DNA from: Coriobacteriia bacterium | GTDB lineage: Bacteria > Actinomycetota > Coriobacteriia > WRKU01 > WQUG01 | Direction: 5' to 3' | Length of the DNA stretch: 50,897 nucleotides | NCBI GenBank assembly: GCA_009779855.1 | Contig: WRBC01000012.1 | Coordinates: 1 to 50,897 of the forward strand | Shown here: positions 1 to 9,500 of the stretch, one piece after another | Layout: every line of letters begins with the position of its first letter | Position numbering within the stretch: the stretch's first letter is position 1 | The notes under the pieces: generated by a model | What the model was told of the DNA's origin: nothing | Database searches by the model: none | Seen by the model: only the letters and a program-made list of their open reading frames with translations | Made by a program: the position numbers and the translations under genes

Positions 1-1425
1 TAGGCGCTTACGCGAACGTGAAGCCACCATCATGGCAAGTATTACAGTAGCTGCTACAAGTACGGCCAAAATCGGCATGCTTGTAATGACGAGGCCTGTG
101 TTATCTGCATGCACATAGTCATTTACAAAATCAATGCGATTGTTGAAAGGATCTGTATCTGAAACAAAGTGTGCTGGAAGTTGCGGTACAACTACATTAA
201 CGCCAGCAAGACTATTGTCTGCTACATCCCCAAAAGTACCAACATTTGTGCCTGCAACAATAGCTCTACCTTCACCCGTGTAGTGCTCATGCTGGATTTC
301 GGTAGACCCAAAAATGGTTCCTGCTGGAAGTGTTGGGAACACAAGGCGCTCACCATCACGAAGTGGGGCAGTTACCACGAAAGGATCAGCAGCGGTTCCC
401 GCTCCTGTCACAGTTACTGTTGGTGCTGGAATTACTGGAGCAGCAGGAGAACCTGTTACTACAACAGGAGCAGCTGTCCCTGCAAGGGTTGGAGGGGCTA
501 CAGGTGGATTTGGTTGAGCAAATACTTGGCTTGGCACAGTTAGTGTAGTAATCGTGCTGTAAGCAATAGTAAGATCGGCTAGTCCTTCAGTATCAAGCAC
601 GCTCTTAGTTACAGCAAATGCTGGATTATCATTAGTACCTGTAATATTACGGGTAAAGATGTTAGTAAAGGCAAGCGGGCTTGGATCTATGATAGTGCTT
701 GGAGTACCTGGTGTGTCAGGAGTGCTTGGAGTACCTGGCTGTCCTGGAGTACCGGGGATAAGTGTTGGGTACTTAGGTCCTGCTACCCAAAAATCATCCG
801 TGCCTGGATTATCAGGAGTACCTGGACTTCCGGGGATTCCCGGGGTGCCAGGTTGACCAATAACGTGGGTTACCCTTAGCTGACCATCAACATTTCTTAC
901 CTCAAAAGTCAGAAGATGCACTGCTGTTGAATAGGTAAGCGTAGCTTGAGCATTTGGATTTGCTGTAGCATCTGCTGCCATGGCTGCTGCATTTGTGTTG
1001 TGTACCTCTTCTACAAAGAAGTGAAAAACACCAGCATTGGGGAACAGAATGTCTACATCAGTTCCTGCGTTAAAGCCAGCAGCATTGTTTAGAGTAAGTG
1101 TCGTTTGACGTTGTCCAAACATGTTTGCTGGATAGTCAATTACACGATCACGAACAATGTTTGCTGTAGGTGTTGGCATTACTTCAAAGCCTACTCCTAC
1201 AAGATCACCAGCAGCAGGGCCACCGCCTACAGGCTGTGCTTGAGTAAGCCTAAAAGTAAAGCTTAGTGCAGGGGAGCTTGTCCCTGCTGGTCTGTCTAGG
1301 TTTTTGGTAATACCCAAAGCAGGAAGTGCTGCTGGAGGATTTGCCATAGCAGGTATAGCAACTCCTAGACTCATGATCATGGCCACACTCAAAGCCAAGA
1401 CCAATTTTGAAAAGTATTTCTTCAT
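1..1425 (-). CDS. pilin-like / isopeptide-domain surface protein, C-terminus cut by window edge
   Basis: An open frame of 475 codons runs off the left edge of the window with no stop. The N-terminus is a signal peptide (MKKYFSKLVLALSVAMIMS, then IPAMA-NP as a likely cleavage site). The mature part begins with a Lys-bearing strand (GITKNLD), has a Glu-containing stretch (FHFFVEEVHN) and ends a first domain with PLAFTNIFT, a pattern typical of Spy0128/FctA-type pilin domains that form Lys-Asn isopeptide bonds. A Gly-Pro-Thr-rich tract lies just before that last strand. The last visible residues are HADNTGLVITS, a hydrophobic segment (MPILAVLVAATVILAMMVA) and a basic tail (SRSRKRL), so nearly all of the protein is probably present and it is wall-anchored or membrane-anchored. 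Two further ATGs lie upstream in frame at 1434 and 1437. It starts 41-53 nt after the larger surface gene ends, so the two are probably co-transcribed. No sortase gene is in the window. Confidence 0.75.
   Translation of the reverse strand, partial: MKKYFSKLVLALSVAMIMSLGVAIPAMANPPAALPALGITKNLDRPAGTSSPALSFTFRLTQAQPVGGGPAAGDLVGVGFEVMPTPTANIVRDRVIDYPANMFGQRQTTLTLNNAAGFNAGTDVDILFPNAGVFHFFVEEVHNTNAAAMAADATANPNAQATLTYSTAVHLLTFEVRNVDGQLRVTHVIGQPGTPGIPGSPGTPDNPGTDDFWVAGPKYPTLIPGTPGQPGTPSTPDTPGTPSTIIDPSPLAFTNIFTRNITGTNDNPAFAVTKSVLDTEGLADLTIAYSTITTLTVPSQVFAQPNPPVAPPTLAGTAAPVVVTGSPAAPVIPAPTVTVTGAGTAADPFVVTAPLRDGERLVFPTLPAGTIFGSTEIQHEHYTGEGRAIVAGTNVGTFGDVADNSLAGVNVVVPQLPAHFVSDTDPFNNRIDFVNDYVHADNTGLVITSMPILAVLVAATVILAMMVASRSRKRL
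700..860 (-). repeat. Pro-Gly-Thr-rich low-complexity coding tract
   Basis: The coding strand carries imprecise repeats of a CCTGG(A/T)GTACC-like unit, giving two blocks of PGTPG/PSTPDTPGTP-type sequence separated by a short non-repetitive piece (DDFWVAGPKYPT). It looks like a flexible or collagen-like spacer inside the surface protein. Plus-strand open frames here are shadows of this tract. Confidence 0.7.
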
Positions 1426-1478
1426 TTTCCTCATCATTTCCTCTCTTGTCTTTCTTACTTCTTTTACCGATGGGTTTC

Positions 1479-4400
1479 TTACTTGCCTATATTCCTAAAG
1501 AGTAGAGACCCTACTCGTTTAAGCATGTGTTTGCCCCCAAGGAAGCTGCTTACTTTTGCACTTGTAGCAGGCGCTGCAAGCTCACTTCTCAGGGTGCCCT
1601 TAGTAACTAAGGCAACTCCTGTAAGTACTACTGCAGCAAGCGCCACTATCCACATACCACCTTCAGCCGTCACATTAAGGCCAGTGATGGGTACATAGTG
1701 ATGGGTATTAGTAAAGTCAGCAGAGTTTCTGCCTTCTCCAATCACGCGGTCCCCCGTGCTAAGAGACACATTAGGACCTGCACCAGGAGGTATTGTTACT
1801 TGGCTCCCCCCAACATAAAGCACTACTGAAGACGTAAAAGATTGATGTGCTCTTTCAGTAACATTCCAGGTAACTCCTACAGGAACGGCACTAAATGAAA
1901 GGCGTTGCCCATGTCTAAGGTCTATACTTCTGCTTGCCCCTGGCTCAAAAACCTCAGACCTAATAAAGGTAGGACCTTGGTAAACGCGAGCTGCAAGAGT
2001 AGTATCAACACTGCAAAGCGCACTTGGTGAGAGCTCAATATCAAAAGTGAAATCCTGGTTTAAGTTGGCAAGTTCACCAACGACTGTCTTTGAAGTCGCA
2101 AGCGGGGACGTACGTATATGAGTATTAGTGAAAACCAAGTTAGGGATCTCGCGGTTCATAAGCATAAGCGAATGAGTCCCCCCACCACGAGCGGCTCCAC
2201 TAAAGCCATAAGTCTCAAGTACAAGAGTCGGCACATTTCTTGTAACTGTATCGCCTAGTCCTAGCTGACCTGAGCCATTAAGGCCCCAAGAATATAATTC
2301 TCCTGTTGCAGCAAAGGCAAGAAAATGACTGTTTGCGCTTGTAACAAACTCCCAGTCTGATCTGTACTCAACTCGTGTAGGATAAAGTACATTCGGGCTT
2401 GTTGTACCATTGCCTAGTCTGCCGCCGGTAGCTTGGCCCCAAGTAAAGAGCTCACCGCTCGAGTTAATCGCAGCAGAAGCATTTGTTGTCGCTGCAGCAA
2501 TGTGCGTCCAGTCACTTGCAATGCCTACTCTGTAAGGGCTATTTCTTTGTACGATATCATCTTGACCTAATTGTCCGTGGGCATTATTTCCCCAGGCCCA
2601 GATCTCACCACTCTCAGTAAGAGCAAGAACGTAAGCACCACCAGTAACTACCCTTTCCCATGCCTGATCTCCCGGTACTCTTGTAGGAGCACTTCTTGAT
2701 GAAGTATCGCCTAGTCCTAGCTGTCCCGAAGCATTAGCTCCCCAGGAATAAAGGTGGCCCTGATCGTTAATGGCCAGGAATGTACTTGTCTGCATTGCAA
2801 CATCAACCCAGTTGGTCTCTACTCCTACCTGGGTAGGAGTGTTTGCTCCACCACTAGCAAATGCACTATTGCCCCAAGTAAAGATTTCACCATTAGCATT
2901 GATTGCTGCAGCACTTGAGCTTCTTGCAGTAACCTGCACCCAATTGCTTTCAGCTCCTATCCTTGTAGGAGTAGTAACATTGCCCGTAAAACCTGGGTTT
3001 ACTCCACCCTGCCCCATTTGAGGATTATTCCAGTGACTACCCCAAGCAAAAAGTTCACCTTCAGTATTAATCGCAAATGATCCATCGGCCCCGATTGCTG
3101 TCTGCACCCAGTTATCTTCTGTGCCTATTCGGGTTGGAGTATTTCTATCAGTACCAGGACCGTCGTTTCCAAGCCCTAGCTGTCCATTATTGTTGTTCCC
3201 CCACGAATACATGGGAAAGGCTCGGGCGCCTGCGACACCACCACTAATGTCTGCAACAATTGCCTCCATGGTGGCTACTGCAGTAAGCACTCCACCACCT
3301 TCAGTAACAGTTACGGTTAGCTCATACAGTGCATCTGAATAGGTTACCTGTGACGGAGGAGTAGCCCCCGATGAACCACTCACTTCTGATATGCGCCAAA
3401 CAAAGACACCGGGACCATCGAATTCAATGCCACTAAGTATATTTATGCTGCGTGTCAAGGTAGATATTCCACTTTCAGTCTCTACCATGACATCAGGGGC
3501 ATTCATTGCAATAGTAACGCGTCCATTTCCGTCCACTACGGAAGTGCCTAGCTGTGGAAGCTCATTTGCACGGGTAAGGTCACCGTCAACACTCCACCTT
3601 TCTATTGCAAAATCAAAAGAAAAGGTAGATACGGTTTGACCCGCTAGTTGACGAAGCACTTTAGTTAAGTCAGCACGTGTCGTAACCGTATCTGGATGAG
3701 TAACGGTATAGACATTAGTAAACACCATGGGGTCTGTTCGAACGAGCGCAAAAGAGCTCGTCCCAGAACCTGTTTGTGAAAACCCTGCAAGACCAAAGGT
3801 TTGCATAACAAACTGAGGTGAGTTTGGATGAGCAGTGAAGTTTCCTTGTCCCAGCTGTCCAGAAGCATTGGCTCCCCAAGAATATAATCTTCCGTCACTA
3901 GTCATAGCAACTGTATGTGCATTACCACCACCAATAGCCACCCAGTTAGAGGCAGTGCCAATTTGTACTGGTCTGTTAGTTCTAGTTGCTGAAGCAGCTC
4001 CACCACCAGGACGTCCAAGTCCTGCAACGGTAGCAGAAGTACCAGCACCCCAAGAGAAAAGTCTTCCGCAATCACTAAGCGCAACAGTAGCTCGCGGATC
4101 GTTTACCTGCTGTACTACATCTATCCAACCTGTTACAGGAGGGCTTACATGAGTAGCAGGAGAATCGGGAGCGTTGGCCTGAGTCAAGGTAGGAGTTGTG
4201 GAATTGGCTCCTGGTCTTCCCAATATCCCCACTCCGTCACCCCAACCAGCCCCCCGGTCAGCATTAGTTCCCCACGAGTAAATTTGTCCATCATTTCCTA
4301 TAGCAAAGGCTGTACCGATCCCCCCAGGACGTGCCATCTCCCATCTAAAGGTAGCAGGCACACCTGCAGGGTTATTTACTCTTCCTGGAACATTAGCCGC

Positions 4401-6203
4401 AGGATTTGCTCCACCTGGCGTACGCCCTAGTTGACTAAAGCTATTGTTACCCCAGGAATAAAGATGACCATCCTTTGTGATTGCTAAAACAAAAGATCTT
4501 CTATTTGCTAGCAAGTCAGAACTCATAGACACAACATTTACCTGCGCCCATGCTTGAGCCCCAGGAACCCTTTGGGGGGTATTTTGAGTCGTAGTATTAC
4601 CAAGACCCAATTGCCCAACGGCGTTAAGTCCCCAAACCCACATCTCGCCTGCATCGTTTACAGCAGCCATATATCCGTCAGCCGGCTGGGCACCAGCTAC
4701 ACCACTACCTCCACCATCTACATTTACCCAGACATCACTGGCAGCACCTGGAATTATAAGTCTTTCAGGAGAGGTGATAGGTGCAGTTCCTCCAAGACCA
4801 CCACGTCCCATGTTGGGAGCATTGCGCGGGCCTCCCCACACATAAAGGTGTCCTTCAGCATTGATGGCTATTGATCCGCCGGCAAATGATGAAGCCTGCA
4901 CCCAATTGTCTGCAGTTCCCACTCTTGTAGGGCGATTTCTATTAGTAGTGTCCCCTAGTCCTAGCTGACCTGATGAGTTATTCCCCCAAGAGAACATGGG
5001 CGCACCTACGGTGGCCGCCTGATCTTCAACAATAGCTACAAAGTGCACTGTTGCAGTGGCACTAGCACCTGATCCAGTAACTACTACACGAAGCTCATAG
5101 ACTGCATCTGAGTACTCCACGTTAAATCTGCCTGAACTATTAGATGAACCATCAAGTTCTGATACATGCCAGATGTAAGTACCAGGCGTAGCGAAAGTAA
5201 TCCCCTCTAAGATATTAAGAGCACGCCTAAGGGTAGTGGTGGTACCAGAAGTGGTCGGGCTTCCGTTAGTCGCATTGATGTTTAAAACTACTCTTCCCGT
5301 ATCTCCATCCATTTCTCCTATAGGTGGAAGATTAGTAAGGGGTCCTGGCGCTCCTGCGGCAGTCAGGAAACTATGGCGCTGAACAAGAAAAGTAAAGTTA
5401 AGATTAGGGGTAGGCTCATTGGCTGGAGTGTGTAGGACTTTGTTGATTTCGGCAGTAGCCGTTGCCGCAAGAGGCACAATCTCTTGATAAGCAGCTGTTG
5501 CCTCTTGAGAAGCCTCAATAACTTCTAGCGCATAAGGGGGACTAAGGTTTTCCGCCTCTTCTGCCTCTTCATCCTCGGCAATTAGCGCACCTTCTGTGGT
5601 AAAGCTAAAAGAGAAGATAGGCTCTGCCTCTTCTTCGGTGCCCTCCTCAAGGCTTTCCGCCTCACTGCTAGCCGCAGCAAAACTTACGGTATGCTCTGTT
5701 TCTACATCTGCAAGGACAAGAGGGATAATAAATAACGAATGAGGATAACTGGGTCTATCCAGCCAAGTGGCCTCTTCAATTTCTAAGGTTGCTCCGCTGT
5801 CAATAGTAATCTGTTCAACAAGAGCAGGAATATTTGCAAGCTCTGCAAACTCGCTCATATCACGATCAAACCAAAGTGTAAGCGTGGTGGTCTCTAAAGA
5901 AACTCCTTCTTCTCCATCAAAAGGAATTGTATCTACAAGATAATCTGCCAAATACGCTGCAGGCGCATCGGTATGCTCAGGAATCGTAATGTCAGAGGCA
6001 GGATTAAGTTGCTCCTGTACTTGCTGTGTAAGGTTTTGAAATACTTCAGGATTTGCCACAGTAAGTAGTGGTATTCCCAGTAAGAATACAGCTACAAGCG
6101 CCAGTGCAATCTTCACGCGCATTGGTGCTAGTTTGGAAAATTTATTTTTCAGTTGAAGATATTTCGCGTTAAAGCGAATACGATTTCCGTTATTGACGGT
6201 CAT
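1479..6203 (-). CDS. giant surface adhesin with pilin-type domains and two RCC1 propellers
   Basis: This encodes a cell-surface protein of about 1,574 residues. It has an extended N-terminus with a hydrophobic export segment (about residues 29-50), an SbsA/Big_5-like Ig domain (about 85-180, containing TLTLWFDRDMSEF) and an acidic linker. Next comes a Spy0128-like domain (INKVL ... YIWHVSE), seven SWG/VWG propeller blades, VFTNVYT, a second Spy0128-like domain (LTKVL ... FVWRISE), seven more blades, and VFTNTHI. A third domain of DUF7601 type (ATSKTVVG ... WNVTE ... ADFTNTH) follows, then VPITGLN, a hydrophobic helix and a basic tail. VPITG may be a non-canonical sortase signal. The start chosen is ATG at 6203 because GTGAGGA sits 7 nt upstream; a TTG at 6209 is too close to that site. 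The binding partner is unknown. The gene heads a two-gene surface operon whose promoter region contains a G12 run. Confidence 0.85.
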   Translation of the reverse strand: MTVNNGNRIRFNAKYLQLKNKFSKLAPMRVKIALALVAVFLLGIPLLTVANPEVFQNLTQQVQEQLNPASDITIPEHTDAPAAYLADYLVDTIPFDGEEGVSLETTTLTLWFDRDMSEFAELANIPALVEQITIDSGATLEIEEATWLDRPSYPHSLFIIPLVLADVETEHTVSFAAASSEAESLEEGTEEEAEPIFSFSFTTEGALIAEDEEAEEAENLSPPYALEVIEASQEATAAYQEIVPLAATATAEINKVLHTPANEPTPNLNFTFLVQRHSFLTAAGAPGPLTNLPPIGEMDGDTGRVVLNINATNGSPTTSGTTTTLRRALNILEGITFATPGTYIWHVSELDGSSNSSGRFNVEYSDAVYELRVVVTGSGASATATVHFVAIVEDQAATVGAPMFSWGNNSSGQLGLGDTTNRNRPTRVGTADNWVQASSFAGGSIAINAEGHLYVWGGPRNAPNMGRGGLGGTAPITSPERLIIPGAASDVWVNVDGGGSGVAGAQPADGYMAAVNDAGEMWVWGLNAVGQLGLGNTTTQNTPQRVPGAQAWAQVNVVSMSSDLLANRRSFVLAITKDGHLYSWGNNSFSQLGRTPGGANPAANVPGRVNNPAGVPATFRWEMARPGGIGTAFAIGNDGQIYSWGTNADRGAGWGDGVGILGRPGANSTTPTLTQANAPDSPATHVSPPVTGWIDVVQQVNDPRATVALSDCGRLFSWGAGTSATVAGLGRPGGGAASATRTNRPVQIGTASNWVAIGGGNAHTVAMTSDGRLYSWGANASGQLGQGNFTAHPNSPQFVMQTFGLAGFSQTGSGTSSFALVRTDPMVFTNVYTVTHPDTVTTRADLTKVLRQLAGQTVSTFSFDFAIERWSVDGDLTRANELPQLGTSVVDGNGRVTIAMNAPDVMVETESGISTLTRSINILSGIEFDGPGVFVWRISEVSGSSGATPPSQVTYSDALYELTVTVTEGGGVLTAVATMEAIVADISGGVAGARAFPMYSWGNNNNGQLGLGNDGPGTDRNTPTRIGTEDNWVQTAIGADGSFAINTEGELFAWGSHWNNPQMGQGGVNPGFTGNVTTPTRIGAESNWVQVTARSSSAAAINANGEIFTWGNSAFASGGANTPTQVGVETNWVDVAMQTSTFLAINDQGHLYSWGANASGQLGLGDTSSRSAPTRVPGDQAWERVVTGGAYVLALTESGEIWAWGNNAHGQLGQDDIVQRNSPYRVGIASDWTHIAAATTNASAAINSSGELFTWGQATGGRLGNGTTSPNVLYPTRVEYRSDWEFVTSANSHFLAFAATGELYSWGLNGSGQLGLGDTVTRNVPTLVLETYGFSGAARGGGTHSLMLMNREIPNLVFTNTHIRTSPLATSKTVVGELANLNQDFTFDIELSPSALCSVDTTLAARVYQGPTFIRSEVFEPGASRSIDLRHGQRLSFSAVPVGVTWNVTERAHQSFTSSVVLYVGGSQVTIPPGAGPNVSLSTGDRVIGEGRNSADFTNTHHYVPITGLNVTAEGGMWIVALAAVVLTGVALVTKGTLRSELAAPATSAKVSSFLGGKHMLKRVGSLLFRNIGK
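2140..3212 (-). repeat. second RCC1-type propeller coding block (seven blades)
   Basis: Seven blade motifs can be counted: MYSWGNN, LFAWGSH, IFTWGNS, LYSWGAN, IWAWGNN, LFTWGQA and LYSWGLN, most followed by GQLGLGD-like residues. Seven is the number needed to close one RCC1 beta-propeller. At the DNA level several blades share near-identical stretches around the CCTAGTCCTAGCTG sequence. Confidence 0.8.
3730..4997 (-). repeat. first RCC1-type propeller coding block (seven blades)
   Basis: Seven blade motifs can be counted: MFSWGNN, LYVWGGP, MWVWGLN, LYSWGNN, IYSWGTN, LFSWGAG and LYSWGAN. The block starts right after VEDQAATVGAP of the first pilin-type domain and ends just before VFTNVYT. The arrangement matches the second block, which points to duplication of a whole pilin-domain-plus-propeller unit. 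Confidence 0.8.
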
Positions 6204-6209
6204 ATTCAA

Positions 6210-6519
6210 TTCCTCACTGTTGGGCTCTCCAGCCCTTCACTCAACACATCACATTAATTCAATGCAAGAAGTGGCACCTCTGTTACCACATATTTCATGC
6301 AAGCGTCTATTATGGCAGGGAAACGGGGGGGGGGGGTTATGTAACAACTATTTCATAATTAGCATAAAATTGCACGAGATTATGTGCTTTTAGTGAATTG
6401 TATTAAACATAGTATCAATAATGACTCGCATTATCTGGCATGCTTTCTTGCAGCAGGCACAACATGGAGGGTTGATTCTTCTGCAAAATCTATCCTGATT
6501 GACTAGCCTTCACTGCGGT
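6210..6519 (-). other. 310-base intergenic leader of the surface operon
   Basis: This gap separates the addA-like stop from the surface-protein start, both on the minus strand. It holds the G12 run with a candidate -10, an AT-rich stretch (about 6337-6420), and a small GGGCT-CTCC-AGCCC hairpin at 6222-6235 just upstream of the ribosome binding site (GTGAGGA). I see no gene in it and no clear terminator for addA. Confidence 0.6.
6309..6336 (-). promoter_or_regulatory. candidate phase-variable promoter with 12-base homopolymer
   Basis: On the minus strand a run of 12 C (plus-strand G at 6325-6336) is followed after 10 nt by CATAAT (6309-6314), a one-mismatch -10. The run occupies the place where a -35 box and part of the spacer would be. 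It ends 121 nt upstream of the surface-protein ATG. Promoter activity is inferred; the tract itself is directly visible. Confidence 0.5.
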
Positions 6520-9500
6520 CTAGTCCTTTCCTCCCTCACAAAGGGACCCATAAACTGGACAATGAACCTTGCAGTATTCAAGGTCAACTTCCGCACAAGA
6601 AGCATTCTGGGCATTCTCCATAGCCACTATGGAGTCCAATACGTTTTGACGCAAGTGGCCTTGTTGATCAAAATTGTAATGATAGTGAAAGCTCTCTGGC
6701 TCCCCTTTGCTGTCGCATACCTCTGGTCGTACCATTACTACTTCTACTTTAGCTGCCCCCAAGGAAAGACCCGCCAAAGCATAACAGTCTGCCTGTATTT
6801 GATAATCTGACTGCTGAACTTTTGAAGCACCTGTTTTGTAATCAACAATCAAAAGTGTGCCATCATCTTGCCACCCCATGATGTCAATGAAGCCTTTTAA
6901 GTAGCGTGGAGTCTGTCCATCACAACTCAGTCTTAAGTAGAATGCGCGCTCTTTCTCTAACCAATTACTTTGTTTAAGCCTCCGCATAAAGGCAGACCTT
7001 TGAAAATCCTGCACTACCCGTATAAGCTCCCCTGCCATTTCTGGCGGAACTGCATTGCGCGCAAAAAGACTTGCTGCCTGGTCAACTGTCCCCCACTCTA
7101 AAAGCAGGTGAATCAACGATCCCCTATTTACTGCCTTTTTGGGGTCGCGATCACTAAGCTCGCCCAGCCTCAGGATTCGGTACAGATAATATCTACGTGG
7201 GCACTTATGGAACTCTTGAATGTCAGAAGCTGACACTTGATATATATTACGCTGTGCGCCACTTAAGATTGTCCGTGTGTGCGGAAGACCCTTAGGACGA
7301 ATCTGCTCTTGATACAAGAAGGGTGCCTGTAAAGAAGAGTTGTCTTTAGTAGCAGCGGTAGTCGCTGAAGATTTTACCTCAGAGGCTATCTCCTGCACCT
7401 TATCAAAATTGATGTGCTCATGAGATAAGTGACCACTCGTTATAAGTTGAGACATTTCTGCCTGCGCTACCTTCATTCCGCGCAACATCGCAGCGCTCAG
7501 TCCGCCCTCTGCCATGCCACTGTAGCTAATAAGTAGCTGGCTTTCTGCACGCGTGCACCCCACATAAAGTAAGCGGGCACCTTCAAGCTGCGACTGCTTG
7601 TAATACTCTTCATGCAGGTCGTCATAGCGTGGGGATAGATAATCGTCACTTTTTGATCCATCACGACGCGTCAGAATAAGTCCCCCGTCACAAAGCGGAT
7701 GAATCATGTAGGGCTTTTTCTCTTTTTTTGTCTCTGTTGAACCAGCTAAGGCCAGGGCAACCACAGGAAACTCCTTGCCCTTAGAACTGTGAATACTATC
7801 AATGATGATACATTCCTCATTCGGGACACTTACTGCCTCTTGCTGCGGAGAAAAACCCAATTCTGCTTGACGCCTCAATTCATCACCAAAGCTAAAGGGG
7901 TTCCTGCCGGCTGCCTGCCAACTGTCTGCAAGACGCAGAAATTGCTGGAAGCCTCCGTACGTTTGTCTGCCGATTAATGTCGCACCACCACGAACGTCAC
8001 TGCCCTCATGCGAAGCTAGATAATACAGATCGAGTTCACGTTCACTAAAAGCATGTCTCAAAATTTCAGAAAGAGGACTCACACCCAGCAAGGTACGTGC
8101 TGTCTGTATACTTTTCACAAGACCGGCAAGTGCTACACGGTCATCCTCTAAGCTAAGCCCCCTGTCATCCTGTGCTTCCTGCAGCTCTAATGCGTGCAAA
8201 GCAGCGTCCCACAAGTAATCTAGCCGAGCCTCCCTGCGCAAATGCGCTAACTCATAAATTCCCTGATCGCTCACTCGCCCCATAGCACTCAGCAGAAGCT
8301 TCAAAAAGACCTCTGGATCACGTGGCTTTGTAAGCACATCCAGGAACAAGCGGGCCTCTTTCACCATAGGGTTGTCGAAAAGTCCGCTGCCCTTTACTAG
8401 CTGTGCGGGCATCCCCCGCTTAGCGAATTCTGCCAGAAGATCTTTTGCCTGCGAGCGACTTTTGACAAGAACGACAAAGTCTGACCACGAATCGTGATAT
8501 TGTCGCATTTTTTGAAAATGATCAGCAATCCATAAGGCTTCTGTGGTACGTGCGAGCTTCTTATCAAATTTCCCTTTAGAGTTCTTTGCGTCAACCTCAA
8601 GTAGCTGGACACACTCCCCTGCCTGTGTGGCGGGGTCATTATAGCGATGAGCTCTAAGAATTGGAGCACGATGACCTAAGAGCTCCTCATTCCCAAAAAG
8701 AGCATTTGCAAAACCTAGAACACCCTCTGCTGAGCGATAATTATCGCTCAAGTCATAAAGGCTTCCCTTCTCTTTCTGCAAATTGTGCTGGTACGTGCGC
8801 ATAAGCGAAGGCTCTGCACCCTGAAAGCGATAAATGGACTGCTTGATATCACCTACTTGATAGAGATTATTTTTGGCAATCCGACTAATAATACTCATCT
8901 GTAGAGGATTAGTATCTTGGGCCTCATCAACCATGGTGAACTTGAATTGTGCCTGCAGTAAGGTCAAAATGCGCTCATTTTCAAGAAGCCACTGCGTGCG
9001 CAAAAGAAGTTCATTGAAATCCAGTACGCCTCTATCTGCGCAAAGACGACGATACATAACAGCAAAGTCCTGCACGAAATCTAAGAGCAAGCTACTCTTT
9101 GTTGGATTGTCTTCGGTGCACGCCTGATCATCTAATAACAAGTGCTGCGGCCAGGAACTACGGCTTTCGCTAGGATCACAGCCATATTGCCTTAGCGCCT
9201 CATAGATAGTGATTATATCTCTTCTTAAGGAAGCATCTGTATGGGTCTCGCGCAAATGCAAATATCCCTCTAGATTGCTTTTTGGGGGCTGCGAGGCTGA
9301 TAGGTTGCTGACCTGAAAATTTGACAGGTCGTCTTTTGTTCCTAGGCCATCCTTTGTTTCTGGGCTGCCTTCTGCTTTCAGGCTAATCCCTTCAAAAAGA
9401 TCATCCAAAGCTTCGCTTCTTAAGGCCTGTGTCTCTACTTCATCTGCAGTTCGAAAATAAGGGTCAATACCTGCCTCTAACGCGTAACGCCGCAGCACTC

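Noticed and set aside
659-856. Plus-strand open frame of collagen-like GVPGVPG repeats
   Set aside because: It is the antisense reading of the Pro-Gly-Thr tract of the minus-strand surface gene, which has a signal peptide and continuous coding character.
2770-4430. Several plus-strand open frames across the propeller region
   Set aside because: They are shadows of the repeated, stop-poor coding sequence on the minus strand.
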